From JAHEAO01 sp942492375 (GTDB lineage Bacteria; Pseudomonadota; Alphaproteobacteria; Rhodobacterales; Rhodobacteraceae): a stretch of 64,000 bases of DNA. Below are positions 53,343 through 61,209 of the stretch, one piece after another; position 1 is the first letter of the stretch, and every line of letters begins with the position of its first letter. Location: NCBI GenBank assembly GCA_942492375.1, contig CALOEL010000012.1, forward strand, positions 1 through 64,000, written 5' to 3'. Made by a program: the position numbers and the translations under genes. Below the pieces are notes generated by a model that saw only the letters and a program-made list of their open reading frames with translations, did not search any database and was not told the origin of the DNA.

Positions 53343-53729
53343 ATGGCTTATACCTATGATCGCGTTTTGAAGGATGTCGCCATAGACGACGCCGAATTGC
53401 TGGTTAGAGACGCATTGGCAGAAAAGGGCTTCGGCGTGCTGACCGAGATTGACGTGAAGGCGACGATGAAAAAGAAGCTGGGCGTAGAGATGCCACCCTA
53501 TCGCATCCTTGGTGCCTGCAATCCGGGCATGGCCCACAAGGCAATCCAACTTGAGCCGCGTATCGGCGCGATGCTGCCCTGCAATGTCATTCTGCGTCAG
53601 GTGGACCGAGACACCGAAATCAGTGCCATTGACCCTGTGGCTTCGATGCAAGCGGTAGAGAACGCCGACCTGGATGCGGTCGCCGACCAAGTCCGCGACT
53701 TGCTCCGGGCGGCTTTGGACGCAGTCTGA
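53343..53729 (+). CDS. DUF302 family protein
   Basis: A 128-residue protein starting MAYTYDRV after AAAGGA. It matches the DUF302 fold (EKGFGVLTEIDVKATMKKKL, RILGACNPGMAHKAIQ, LLPCNVIL-type core). The family is common near copper and sulfur-redox genes with unknown function. It has no signal peptide. Its gene stands between the EF-hand gene and the next CueR promoter. Confidence 0.88.
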   Translation: MAYTYDRVLKDVAIDDAELLVRDALAEKGFGVLTEIDVKATMKKKLGVEMPPYRILGACNPGMAHKAIQLEPRIGAMLPCNVILRQVDRDTEISAIDPVASMQAVENADLDAVADQVRDLLRAALDAV

Positions 53730-53746
53730 TTTTTCTCACGGCGCTC

Positions 53747-53777
53747 TTGACCTTCCAGTTAGTGGAAGCTGCATATG
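53747..53777 (+). promoter_or_regulatory. CueR promoter of the 53.8-55.8 kb operon
   Basis: TTGACC (53747-53752), a 19-bp spacer (TTCCAGTTAGTGGAAGCTG) and CATATG (53772-53777). The dyad CTTCCA/TGGAAG is clear. It lies 46 bases before the gene at 53823. Confidence 0.82.
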
Positions 53778-53822
53778 TGATTCAAGAGAAACCCGAGCAA
53801 CCAGGATGGAGGCAATACGCAA

Positions 53823-54095
53823 ATGTCGGGCGCGCGCAAACAAGATCGATATGCCCATGACATAGCAGGCTCATTTGAACTTGCGGCCGGATTGTTTCTG
53901 TTTTTGGCACCCGTTGTTAAGGTTGTTCTGACATCCGCTCGCGGTGCCTACGACCTGGCGGCACATGGAGCGTGGAGCCTGCTGCTCCACAATCGGCGCG
54001 CGGGCACCGCGATGAGATATCCCGTTCCGTATCGTGTTCAAGCTGCTGGCGGCGACGTAACTGACCGTCCCTTACCTGACATGACGCGCGAATGA
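53823..54095 (+). CDS. Unknown 90-residue protein under a CueR promoter
   Basis: It starts MSGARKQDRYAHDIAG behind a good GGAGG site, has one hydrophobic segment (FELAAGLFLFLAPVVKVVL), and overlaps the next gene (ATGA). No family is recognised. The ribosome site, promoter and coupling argue it is real. It might be a membrane helper for the VTT protein. Confidence 0.6.
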   Translation: MSGARKQDRYAHDIAGSFELAAGLFLFLAPVVKVVLTSARGAYDLAAHGAWSLLLHNRRAGTAMRYPVPYRVQAAGGDVTDRPLPDMTRE

Positions 54096-54778
54096 ACCGC
54101 GACCTGGCCATTACTCCTGCCGTCAAGGCGGTCGTTGCGATCGGCTTCGTGATTGTCCTGTTTGTCCTTGCCTTTGGCCCGATGTCCGAGACCCTCACTC
54201 AATTTGACGGCGACAAGATATCTGAATGGGTCGCCGCTGCTGGCATCTGGGGACCAATTGTCGTCATCGGACTGATGACGACCGCGATCGTGGCCACGCC
54301 GATCCCGAGTGCACCTATCGCCTTGGCCGCGGGTGCCGCATACGGCCATACTCTCGGAACAGTCTACATCGTTCTCGGCGCCGAACTCGGCGCTCTTGCA
54401 GCCTTCGGTCTCGCCCGGTTCTTGGGTCGAGACGTGCTACGGCGGTGGTTCGGCGACGAGGTGGATACCGGCTGGCTCGGCTCTCAAAACGCGCTGACAT
54501 TCACGGTATTTATCAGTCGCCTGTTGCCATTCGTCTCATTTGATATCGTCAGCTATGCCGCAGGGCTAAGCCGGTTGCATTTCTGGCGCTTTGGAATGGC
54601 CACCCTGGCCGGCATCATTCCCGCCAGTTTCGTGCTCGCGCATTTCGGGAACGAAGCCGTCAGCGGAGACACCTCCCGTGCGGCCTGGGCCGCGATCGGA
54701 CTGGGCGCACTCACGCTGACCCCGCTCGTCATCATCGGGGTCAGAGACTGGCATAGACGAGGATCACGCCATGACTGA
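54092..54778 (+). CDS. VTT (TVP38/DedA-like) membrane protein
   Basis: A 228-residue polytopic membrane protein with the VTT signature (AGAAYGHTLGTVYIVLGAEL, SRLLPFVSFDIVSYAAGLSR). VTT/DedA proteins are linked to lipid scrambling and membrane potential; a TVP38-like protein is frequently found next to mercury and copper genes. It is the second gene behind the CueR promoter. Confidence 0.88.
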   Translation: MNRDLAITPAVKAVVAIGFVIVLFVLAFGPMSETLTQFDGDKISEWVAAAGIWGPIVVIGLMTTAIVATPIPSAPIALAAGAAYGHTLGTVYIVLGAELGALAAFGLARFLGRDVLRRWFGDEVDTGWLGSQNALTFTVFISRLLPFVSFDIVSYAAGLSRLHFWRFGMATLAGIIPASFVLAHFGNEAVSGDTSRAAWAAIGLGALTLTPLVIIGVRDWHRRGSRHD

Positions 54779-54874
54779 TCGCGGCTCACGTCATCGTCAG
54801 ACATCTGCGCCATGGAACGAGCACCATGGGCAACTTGGTTTTCGATTCCAACGCAAAAAACAGGGGCTTCGTCC

Positions 54875-55798
54875 ATGCTGACCGCAGCGATACCATTTCC
54901 AGACATCGGCACCGATCTGTTCTCGATCGAGATCGGGAACTTCACATTCGCACTGCGCTGGTACGCGCTTGCCTATATCGTCGGCATCCTCATCGGGTGG
55001 CGCATCTGTCTGGCCGTCGTAGGCCGCCCGGCACTCTGGCCGTCGGCCGGACCGCCACTTGATCGCCAGCAGATCGAGAACCTTCTGACATGGATCATCC
55101 TGGGCGTGATCGTCGGCGGACGCCTGGGCTTCGCGCTATTTTATCAGCCCGACTACTACCTGGCCAACCCTCTGGAAATCCTCAAGGTATGGCAGGGCGG
55201 CATGTCTTTCCACGGCGGTTTCGCAGGTGTTGCGATAGCTACGCTGGTATTCTGTCTGCGTCAGAATGCGCCCATGCTCAGCACTGCTGACCTGCTTGCG
55301 CTGGCAACCCCGCCGGGGCTGTTTCTGGGGCGGCTGGCGAATTTCACCAACAACGAGCTTTGGGGGCGGCCGACGGATGTTCCATGGGCTGTGATCTTCC
55401 CGGGCGAGGCGGCGCAAGCCTGCGAAGGCATCACCGGTCTCTGCGCCCGCCATCCTTCGCAGCTATACGAGGCGCTTTTGGAAGGGCTGCTGCTCGGTAC
55501 GCTCCTACTCTATCTCGCCTGGCGCCGCGGCTGGCTGAAGACCCCCGGCGCCCTGACCGGCGCATTTCTGATTGGCTACGGCCTTGCCCGAAGCTTCGTG
55601 GAACTGTTCCGGCAGCCGGACATGCAGTTCGTGACCGCAGAAAACCCGATCGGTCATGCGCTCCATTTCGGTGAATGGGGGTTAACGATGGGTCAAGTGC
55701 TTTCCGCACCGATGATCCTGACCGGACTGGCTCTGATTCTGTACGCGTTCAGACGCTCCGGAGGCGCAGCCGACCAGAGGCCGAATACGGTCGCGTGA
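54875..55798 (+). CDS. lgt: Prolipoprotein diacylglyceryl transferase
   Basis: A 307-residue membrane enzyme for the first step of lipoprotein maturation. It has the conserved HGGF-type motif (MSFHGGFAGV), the signature GRLANFTNNELWGRPTDVPW and RHPSQLYEA. I chose ATG 54875 as the start of the first hydrophobic part; ATG 54812 would add an odd 21 residues. It follows the VTT gene by 96 bases in the CueR operon. lspA and lnt are also in this island. Confidence 0.92.
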   Translation: MLTAAIPFPDIGTDLFSIEIGNFTFALRWYALAYIVGILIGWRICLAVVGRPALWPSAGPPLDRQQIENLLTWIILGVIVGGRLGFALFYQPDYYLANPLEILKVWQGGMSFHGGFAGVAIATLVFCLRQNAPMLSTADLLALATPPGLFLGRLANFTNNELWGRPTDVPWAVIFPGEAAQACEGITGLCARHPSQLYEALLEGLLLGTLLLYLAWRRGWLKTPGALTGAFLIGYGLARSFVELFRQPDMQFVTAENPIGHALHFGEWGLTMGQVLSAPMILTGLALILYAFRRSGGAADQRPNTVA

Positions 55799-55829
55799 TC
55801 GAAAGGAGCCACGAAAAGGAGGAACTCGA

Positions 55830-56393
55830 ATGAACGGCAATATAGAAGAAAAAAACAGTGAATCATCGACCCAACGTGCATTGCTGGACGGGCGCAGGGC
55901 GTTTCTGGGGTTTCTCGTGAAACGTATTGGCAACAGGGCCGACGCCGAAGATGTCCTGCAAGACTTCTCCATCCGTGTGCTGACGCGCAAGGATCAGCTC
56001 CGCGACGTCGAACGGATGAATGCCTGGTTGTACGCGATCCTGCGGTCCACCATGAACGATCATTATCGCAAGACCACACGGCACAGCCGGCTGGCCGTGG
56101 CTGTCGCACGAGAACCGCAAGAGTTGGTTGCCGATGCGCCGGTGCAGATGGCGCGGCCATGCACTTGCCCGAGCAGGCTGCTTACCGAGCTTCGTCCCAT
56201 TGATGCCAAATTGATCCGGCGGATTGATTTCGGTGAAGAGGATCGGGGAATGGTCGCCGCCGATGTTGGGTTGAACCGCAACGCCGTTGGCGTTCGGCTG
56301 CACAGAGCACGCGCTGCTTTGCGTGAGGTGATCCAACGCCATTGCGGAGCCTGCTGCCTGGAGGGTCCCGGTGATTGCCACTGCCCTGTCTAG
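55830..56393 (+). CDS. ECF sigma factor with cysteine-rich C-terminus (CorE-like)
   Basis: A 187-residue sigma factor with region 2 (DAEDVLQDFSIRVLTRK) and region 4 (AADVGLNRNAVGVRLHRARA). The linker has a CxC (Cys111, Cys113) and the tail has Cys172, Cys175, Cys176, Cys183 and Cys185. A linker CxC plus a Cys-rich tail is the layout of CorE-type sigma factors, which are turned on directly by copper or other metals without an anti-sigma factor. No anti-sigma gene is present. It starts with ATG after AGGAGG, 31 bases past lgt. Confidence 0.85.
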   Translation: MNGNIEEKNSESSTQRALLDGRRAFLGFLVKRIGNRADAEDVLQDFSIRVLTRKDQLRDVERMNAWLYAILRSTMNDHYRKTTRHSRLAVAVAREPQELVADAPVQMARPCTCPSRLLTELRPIDAKLIRRIDFGEEDRGMVAADVGLNRNAVGVRLHRARAALREVIQRHCGACCLEGPGDCHCPV

Positions 56394-56450
56394 CGACGAA
56401 GCGATCCGGCAAGTCCATCAAACTGCGACAAGGAAAGCTATACGACGGGA

Positions 56451-57137
56451 TCAGGCGAACAGTTCAGGGCATTCACGGGCGCATTTGTTGGTCAGGATGA
56501 TATAGACCAGATGCAGTGTCGCCAGTCCCGCCAGCAGGCAGAAAAATGATATGTAGGCGTATTGCAGGAAGGCGATGTCGACCACGATGACCGCCACCAG
56601 CGTCAGGGCGAAATGGCGCACATGCTTGTAACGGGACAGTGCCGGGGGCAGGGTGATAAGGGTCACGTAGATCGTGTTGGTCAACCAGCGCGGCATCATG
56701 AAATCAAGCCACATGGATTTTTCATAGGCCAGAGACTGATTGTTGATCTCGACCACGACCATGCTGCTGTCGAGCCCGTGCGGGATGTAAAGCAATAGAC
56801 CAAAAATCAGCCCGATCACTGCCATGATCAGGAACAGCCTCTTGCGGGGACTGTCATCCGGTTCGAGCACGTAGACCGAGAACGGCACCCAGATCGGCCA
56901 CATGAACCAAGTGAAAAAGATGAACCCCATGGCCCCCCATAAAACCGTCAGGGGATCATTTCCGTTCATGCCGACCCAGACAAAACCTTCCGTGAATTGC
57001 TGAAGGCCGGCGAAAAGCGGCATCAGGGCTAGCGGCAGGTAGCGTTTGTTGCGCTGCAATGCCACAATCGAAATGGCAGTCCCGCCGCCGACAAGGAACA
57101 CGCTGGCGGCAAAGCTGACTTGGGCGGATAGGCACAT
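56451..57137 (-). CDS. Seven-helix membrane protein, DUF6629-like
   Basis: A 228-residue polytopic protein starting MCLSAQVSFAASVFLVGGG, with about seven helices and a Cys pair at the end (NKCARECPELF). The MC-SA start and overall shape resemble the DUF6629 group, but I am not sure of the family. A GGAGAG ribosome site precedes the ATG. It faces the sigma factor gene convergently. Function is unknown. Confidence 0.65.
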   Translation of the reverse strand: MCLSAQVSFAASVFLVGGGTAISIVALQRNKRYLPLALMPLFAGLQQFTEGFVWVGMNGNDPLTVLWGAMGFIFFTWFMWPIWVPFSVYVLEPDDSPRKRLFLIMAVIGLIFGLLLYIPHGLDSSMVVVEINNQSLAYEKSMWLDFMMPRWLTNTIYVTLITLPPALSRYKHVRHFALTLVAVIVVDIAFLQYAYISFFCLLAGLATLHLVYIILTNKCARECPELFA

Positions 57138-57332
57138 GGGAACTTCTCTCCGTTTCTTTCAGTTTGAAAACGTCCGTCGCCCAAACCGATACCACGTAGC
57201 AGGTTCTTAGATTTATCCTAGTCGCCGTCTGTGCCACTGACCATCGTGTGAGTACTACTTGGAGACGCTGTTCAGTGTCGCCCCGACAGGCCGGTCTGAC
57301 CAAGAGGCTGCCTCTAGGACTGCGGAGTGGCG

Positions 57333-57611
57333 ATGGTCGCGTTCCCGCTCTCGCTCACCGGGATTCCACCACCCTTCGGATTTGTTGGCAAGGTGCTGCT
57401 GTTCGGCGCGGTAATCGAGACACGCTATCCGTGGCTGGCGGTGATTGGCATTCCCAACAGCATGCCAGCGATGGCGTTCTAGCCGCGTATCGTAAGCAGA
57501 TGTATCAAGCCCGCGATAAAGAGGAGGGCCGAGCCACTGTTGGTCTTGCTTTGTGCGACCGCGCTGGTCACGGCGCTGATGGAGCTGTTTGCGGAAGTAT
57601 TCCCCAACTGA
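57333..57611 (+). pseudogene. NuoN/Mrp-like proton-translocating subunit fragment
   Basis: The frame reads MVAFPLSLTGIPPPFGFVGK, then FGAVIETRYPWLAVIGIP, the C-terminal region of NADH dehydrogenase subunit N and related antiporter subunits. An in-frame TAG at 57480 interrupts it, and the frame continues PRIVSRCIKPAIKRRAEP, LLVLLCATALVTALMEL to a TGA. Most of the gene is missing upstream. It is dead debris between unrelated genes. Confidence 0.65.
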
Positions 57612-57660
57612 CGTAGAGGGCATTTTCGTGCTGTTCGCGTCAAAGCAGGGATCTGGCTTT

Positions 57661-58566
57661 TCAATCCGTAAGCGAGTCGGTCGGCCGCTTGGGTTGCCCG
57701 GGATCAAGCAACTCCGCGATTTCTGCATATGTGCGGCGCGTGGCCACGGCCCCGGCAGCGATGCAGCGACGTTTGAGCCCGAATTCCAGTGTGCCGATCG
57801 AGCGCCCGAAATCGGGCCGGATCACCAGGTCCGCCTGCGCGAACCGCAGCCGTGCATGTGCATACTGGCAAACCTCTATCGACCGTAGCATCGCCTGCAT
57901 GCCGTTTTTCGGGCCAACTGCGTTTTCGCGCTGGCTTGGGTCCACGGCGATCACGACCTCTGCGCCTGTTGCCCTTGCAACATCGACCGGCGCTATGTCG
58001 GCATAAGCCCCGTCCATGAGCACATGCGGTCCATCGACCAGGGGCGGTAATATCCCGGCAAGCGCCGCGCTGGCATAGACGTAATCCGTGGCACGCCCCT
58101 TGCCAAAGACCACACGTGTACCGGTCAGCATGTCGGTTGCGCAGACGAACACCGGGATGCGGCCATCCTCCAGGTTTTTGCCCTGCGTCAGGCCGGACAG
58201 GACGCTGCGGCCCCATGACTCGGTGCGCGCGCCAACCCCCCAGCCAAAATACATGTCGCGCGCGGCAAGCAAAGCGGTACGAAGCCCCCTCATTCTTGCG
58301 GCCAGACCGGGCAGGCGAAAGTCCGGAGTTGCCGGAAACCCGCTGGTATCCATGTCTACCAGTGCGTCGAACCAATTGTCATTCAGGGCATAGGTGGCGC
58401 CCGCAACAGCACCCATAGATACCCCCACGATTGCGCTCGGGACAAAGCCTCGGGAGATCAGCGCGCGTAGCACACCCGCATGAGAAAGACCCCTGGCGCC
58501 GCCACCACTGAACACAAGGGCGAAGGATTTGTGAGTCTTGCCTCCTGGTTTTACCTGTCCCGTCAT
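57661..58566 (-). CDS. Patatin-like phospholipase (RssA-type)
   Basis: A 301-residue patatin-fold lipid acyl hydrolase. The oxyanion motif GGGARG (21-26), the nucleophile GVSMG (Ser50) and the catalytic Asp in LMDGAYAD are present. RssA-type proteins act on phospholipids or are regulatory. No link to metal genes is evident apart from position. Confidence 0.9.
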   Translation of the reverse strand: MTGQVKPGGKTHKSFALVFSGGGARGLSHAGVLRALISRGFVPSAIVGVSMGAVAGATYALNDNWFDALVDMDTSGFPATPDFRLPGLAARMRGLRTALLAARDMYFGWGVGARTESWGRSVLSGLTQGKNLEDGRIPVFVCATDMLTGTRVVFGKGRATDYVYASAALAGILPPLVDGPHVLMDGAYADIAPVDVARATGAEVVIAVDPSQRENAVGPKNGMQAMLRSIEVCQYAHARLRFAQADLVIRPDFGRSIGTLEFGLKRRCIAAGAVATRRTYAEIAELLDPGQPKRPTDSLTD

Positions 58567-58844
58567 TGTCCAGCCTCCGCTTTCCGGTTTTCTCCGAGGA
58601 GCGTCAGAAACTGTGCAACGGCCTTTTATCGGTCCACGCCCCGCGATGTCTTTGACGCTACACGACCGTGATCATTACGGCTCGGTGGGTTTTGGCACAC
58701 CTCGTTGCCCCGACGGAGGCTGTTGAATGCACCGCCCGTCTTGGCCGCATGATTTCAGTCGCCACTGTAACGATCGCCCGCTTGCAACGTCTATCCACCA
58801 GACGGTCGTTTCCGATCGCAAGGAAAAATCGACAGGAGCCAAAA

Positions 58845-61193
58845 TTGAGAACACTGACCCTTGAAGTCCGCGGGCTGTTCGAGGAACTCGATCATCTCGC
58901 GGTCGAACGCCATTTATCAGCCCTCGACGGAGTGCACCGAGCCGAAGCGAACCCGGCATCGGCAAGCGTGACGGTCCAATACGACGAGACGGCAGTGGGT
59001 GAAGACGCTCTTCGCAAATCGATTGAGTCCTGTGGATTCCACTGCTCAGGCGAGCGGGTTCCGAACCACGTCTGCCATGCAGACCACCAGATGTCCGATG
59101 CGGATGCGCCGGCCAACCATGACGCGATGGCGCACGAGATGGGCCACGGCGGCGGTATGGACATGGCCGACATGGTCCGCGACATGCGGAACCGCTTCTG
59201 GGTGGCGCTGCTCTTCACCATCCCGATCTTCATCTATTCGCCGATGGGGGGCATGTTCACGCCGCCCGCGCCGCCTTTCGGGCTGAGGCTGGACCTGTGG
59301 CTGTTCTTCCTCGGCAGTGCCGCGATCATCTGGCCAAGCTGGCCGTTCTTCGTCGCCGCCTGGCGGGCGCTGCGCAACGGTATCCTGAACATGGCGGTGC
59401 TGGTCGTGCTGTCGGTCGGCACCGGCTATGTGTTCAGCGTCGGCTCGACCTTCTTCTTTCCCGGCGTGCAGTTCTACGAAGCTGTGGCGGTGCTGCTGGT
59501 ATTCATCCTGCTGGGGCACTGGCTTGAGATGCGTGCGCGCGCAGGAGCCTCGGCCGCGATCCGGGCGCTTCTCGATCTTGCGCCTCCGATGGCGACCGTC
59601 ATCCGCGACGGGCAGGAGGTCGAGGTGCCCACCTCCGAGGTGCTGCAGGGCGAGATTGTGCTGATCCGGCCCGGAAACAAGATCCCCGTGGACGGCGAGG
59701 TCGTCGAAGGCACGTCGCTGGTCGACGAATCCATGCTGACAGGCGAGTCCATGCCGGTGAACAAGGCCGTGGGCGACACCGTGATCGGGGCCACGATCAA
59801 CAAGAGCGGCAGCTTCCGCTACCGCGCCACCAAGGTCGGTGCCGATACCGCGCTGGCGCAGATCGTCAAGCTGGTGCAGGAGGCGCAGAACTCCAAGGCG
59901 CCCGCGCAGCTTCTGGCCGACCGCGCCTCGCAATGGCTGGTGCTGATTGCCATCGTGATCGGGCTTGCGACCTTCGCGGTGTGGTTCTGGTGGATCGGCT
60001 CGCCGCTTCTCTTCGCGCTGACGCTGACGATTACCGTTTTCGTGATCGCCTGTCCCGATGCGCTGGGGCTGGCCACGCCGATGGCGGTGATGGTCGGCAC
60101 TGGGCTGGGGGCGCAGCACGGCATCCTGTTCAAGAACGCCGGTGCGCTGGAAGACGCGACCAAGCTTGACGTGATCGTGTTCGACAAGACCGGCACGCTG
60201 ACGATGGGTCAGCCTCGCGTCGTCGAGGTCGTTGCCGCCGAGGGCAGCGTGGAAGATGACCCGCTTCGGGCTGCCGCTGCCGTAGATCGCGGTTCCGATC
60301 ACCCGCTGGCCCTGGCCATCGTCGAACGCGCCGCGGATCTCGACGTGCCGCAGATGGCCGGGTTTCTCAATCTCGAAGGTCGCGGCGCACGCGCCGAGGT
60401 CGCAGGTGAAACCGTGCTGGTCGGCAACCGGCGACTGATGGACGAGGAGGGCATCGACATAGGCCCCCTGACGGCCGAGGCCGAACGCCTGAAGGGCGAG
60501 GGCCGCACCGTCGTGCATGTGGCGCAGGCGGGCCGGATGCTGGGCCTGATCGCCATTGCCGACGCACCGCGCCCGAGCGCCATGGCCGCCGTCGCCAAGC
60601 TGCGCGAACGCGGCGTCGAGGTGGCGATGCTGACCGGCGACAACGAGGGCACGGCGCGCCGCATCGCGGGCGAGCTGGGCATCGACATGGTGCTGGCCGA
60701 CGTGCTGCCGGGCCAGAAGGCCGAGAAGGTGAAAGAGCTTCAGGCCCAGGGCAAGAAGGTCGGCATGGTCGGTGACGGTGTCAACGACGCGCCCGCGCTG
60801 ACCCAGGCCGATGTCGGCTTTGCCATCGGTGCGGGCACGGATGTGGCGATGGAAAGCGCCGATGTCGTGCTGATGAAGAGCGATCCCTACGATGTCGTGG
60901 GGGCCATCGAGCTGTCGCGCGCCACCTTGCGCAAGATGCACCAGAACCTGTTCTGGGCGGTGGCCTACAACGTGATCGCCTTCCCGATGGCAGCAGGCGT
61001 GTTCTATCCGCTGATCATCAGCCCCGCCGTCGCGGCGATTGCGATGTCGGGCAGCTCGGCCCTGGTCGCCGTCAACGCGCTGCTGCTGAAACGCACCCGG
61101 TTGGAAGGTATTGGCGCGGGCAAGGCCGCCGCCAGTGCCGCGCAGACGGGCCAAGGCCCGCAGCACGCATCGCATCCGCAGAAATCACATTGA
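58845..61193 (+). CDS. P1B-type ATPase with CPD metal motif
   Basis: A 782-residue heavy-metal pump. The N-terminal domain (residues 1-70) has the HMA fold pattern but lacks GMxCxxC, reading RGLFEELDHLAVERHL. A His/Met-rich linker follows (HEMGHGGGMDMADM). The membrane metal site is IACPDALGL (Cys403-Pro-Asp405) instead of CPC or CPH. Other motifs are normal: TGES, DKTGT (Asp447), SDHPLA, GDGVNDAP, and the helices with AYN and MSGSS of Cu(I) pumps. I chose the TTG at 58845, six bases behind AGGAG, because it begins exactly at the HMA-like domain. Confidence 0.88.
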   Translation: MRTLTLEVRGLFEELDHLAVERHLSALDGVHRAEANPASASVTVQYDETAVGEDALRKSIESCGFHCSGERVPNHVCHADHQMSDADAPANHDAMAHEMGHGGGMDMADMVRDMRNRFWVALLFTIPIFIYSPMGGMFTPPAPPFGLRLDLWLFFLGSAAIIWPSWPFFVAAWRALRNGILNMAVLVVLSVGTGYVFSVGSTFFFPGVQFYEAVAVLLVFILLGHWLEMRARAGASAAIRALLDLAPPMATVIRDGQEVEVPTSEVLQGEIVLIRPGNKIPVDGEVVEGTSLVDESMLTGESMPVNKAVGDTVIGATINKSGSFRYRATKVGADTALAQIVKLVQEAQNSKAPAQLLADRASQWLVLIAIVIGLATFAVWFWWIGSPLLFALTLTITVFVIACPDALGLATPMAVMVGTGLGAQHGILFKNAGALEDATKLDVIVFDKTGTLTMGQPRVVEVVAAEGSVEDDPLRAAAAVDRGSDHPLALAIVERAADLDVPQMAGFLNLEGRGARAEVAGETVLVGNRRLMDEEGIDIGPLTAEAERLKGEGRTVVHVAQAGRMLGLIAIADAPRPSAMAAVAKLRERGVEVAMLTGDNEGTARRIAGELGIDMVLADVLPGQKAEKVKELQAQGKKVGMVGDGVNDAPALTQADVGFAIGAGTDVAMESADVVLMKSDPYDVVGAIELSRATLRKMHQNLFWAVAYNVIAFPMAAGVFYPLIISPAVAAIAMSGSSALVAVNALLLKRTRLEGIGAGKAAASAAQTGQGPQHASHPQKSH

Positions 61194-61209
61194 AAGAGGG
61201 GGACTCGAT

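Noticed and set aside
59046..61175. A 709-codon minus-strand frame
   Set aside because: Antisense shadow of the CPD ATPase; composition is His/Arg/Gly-rich with no domain.
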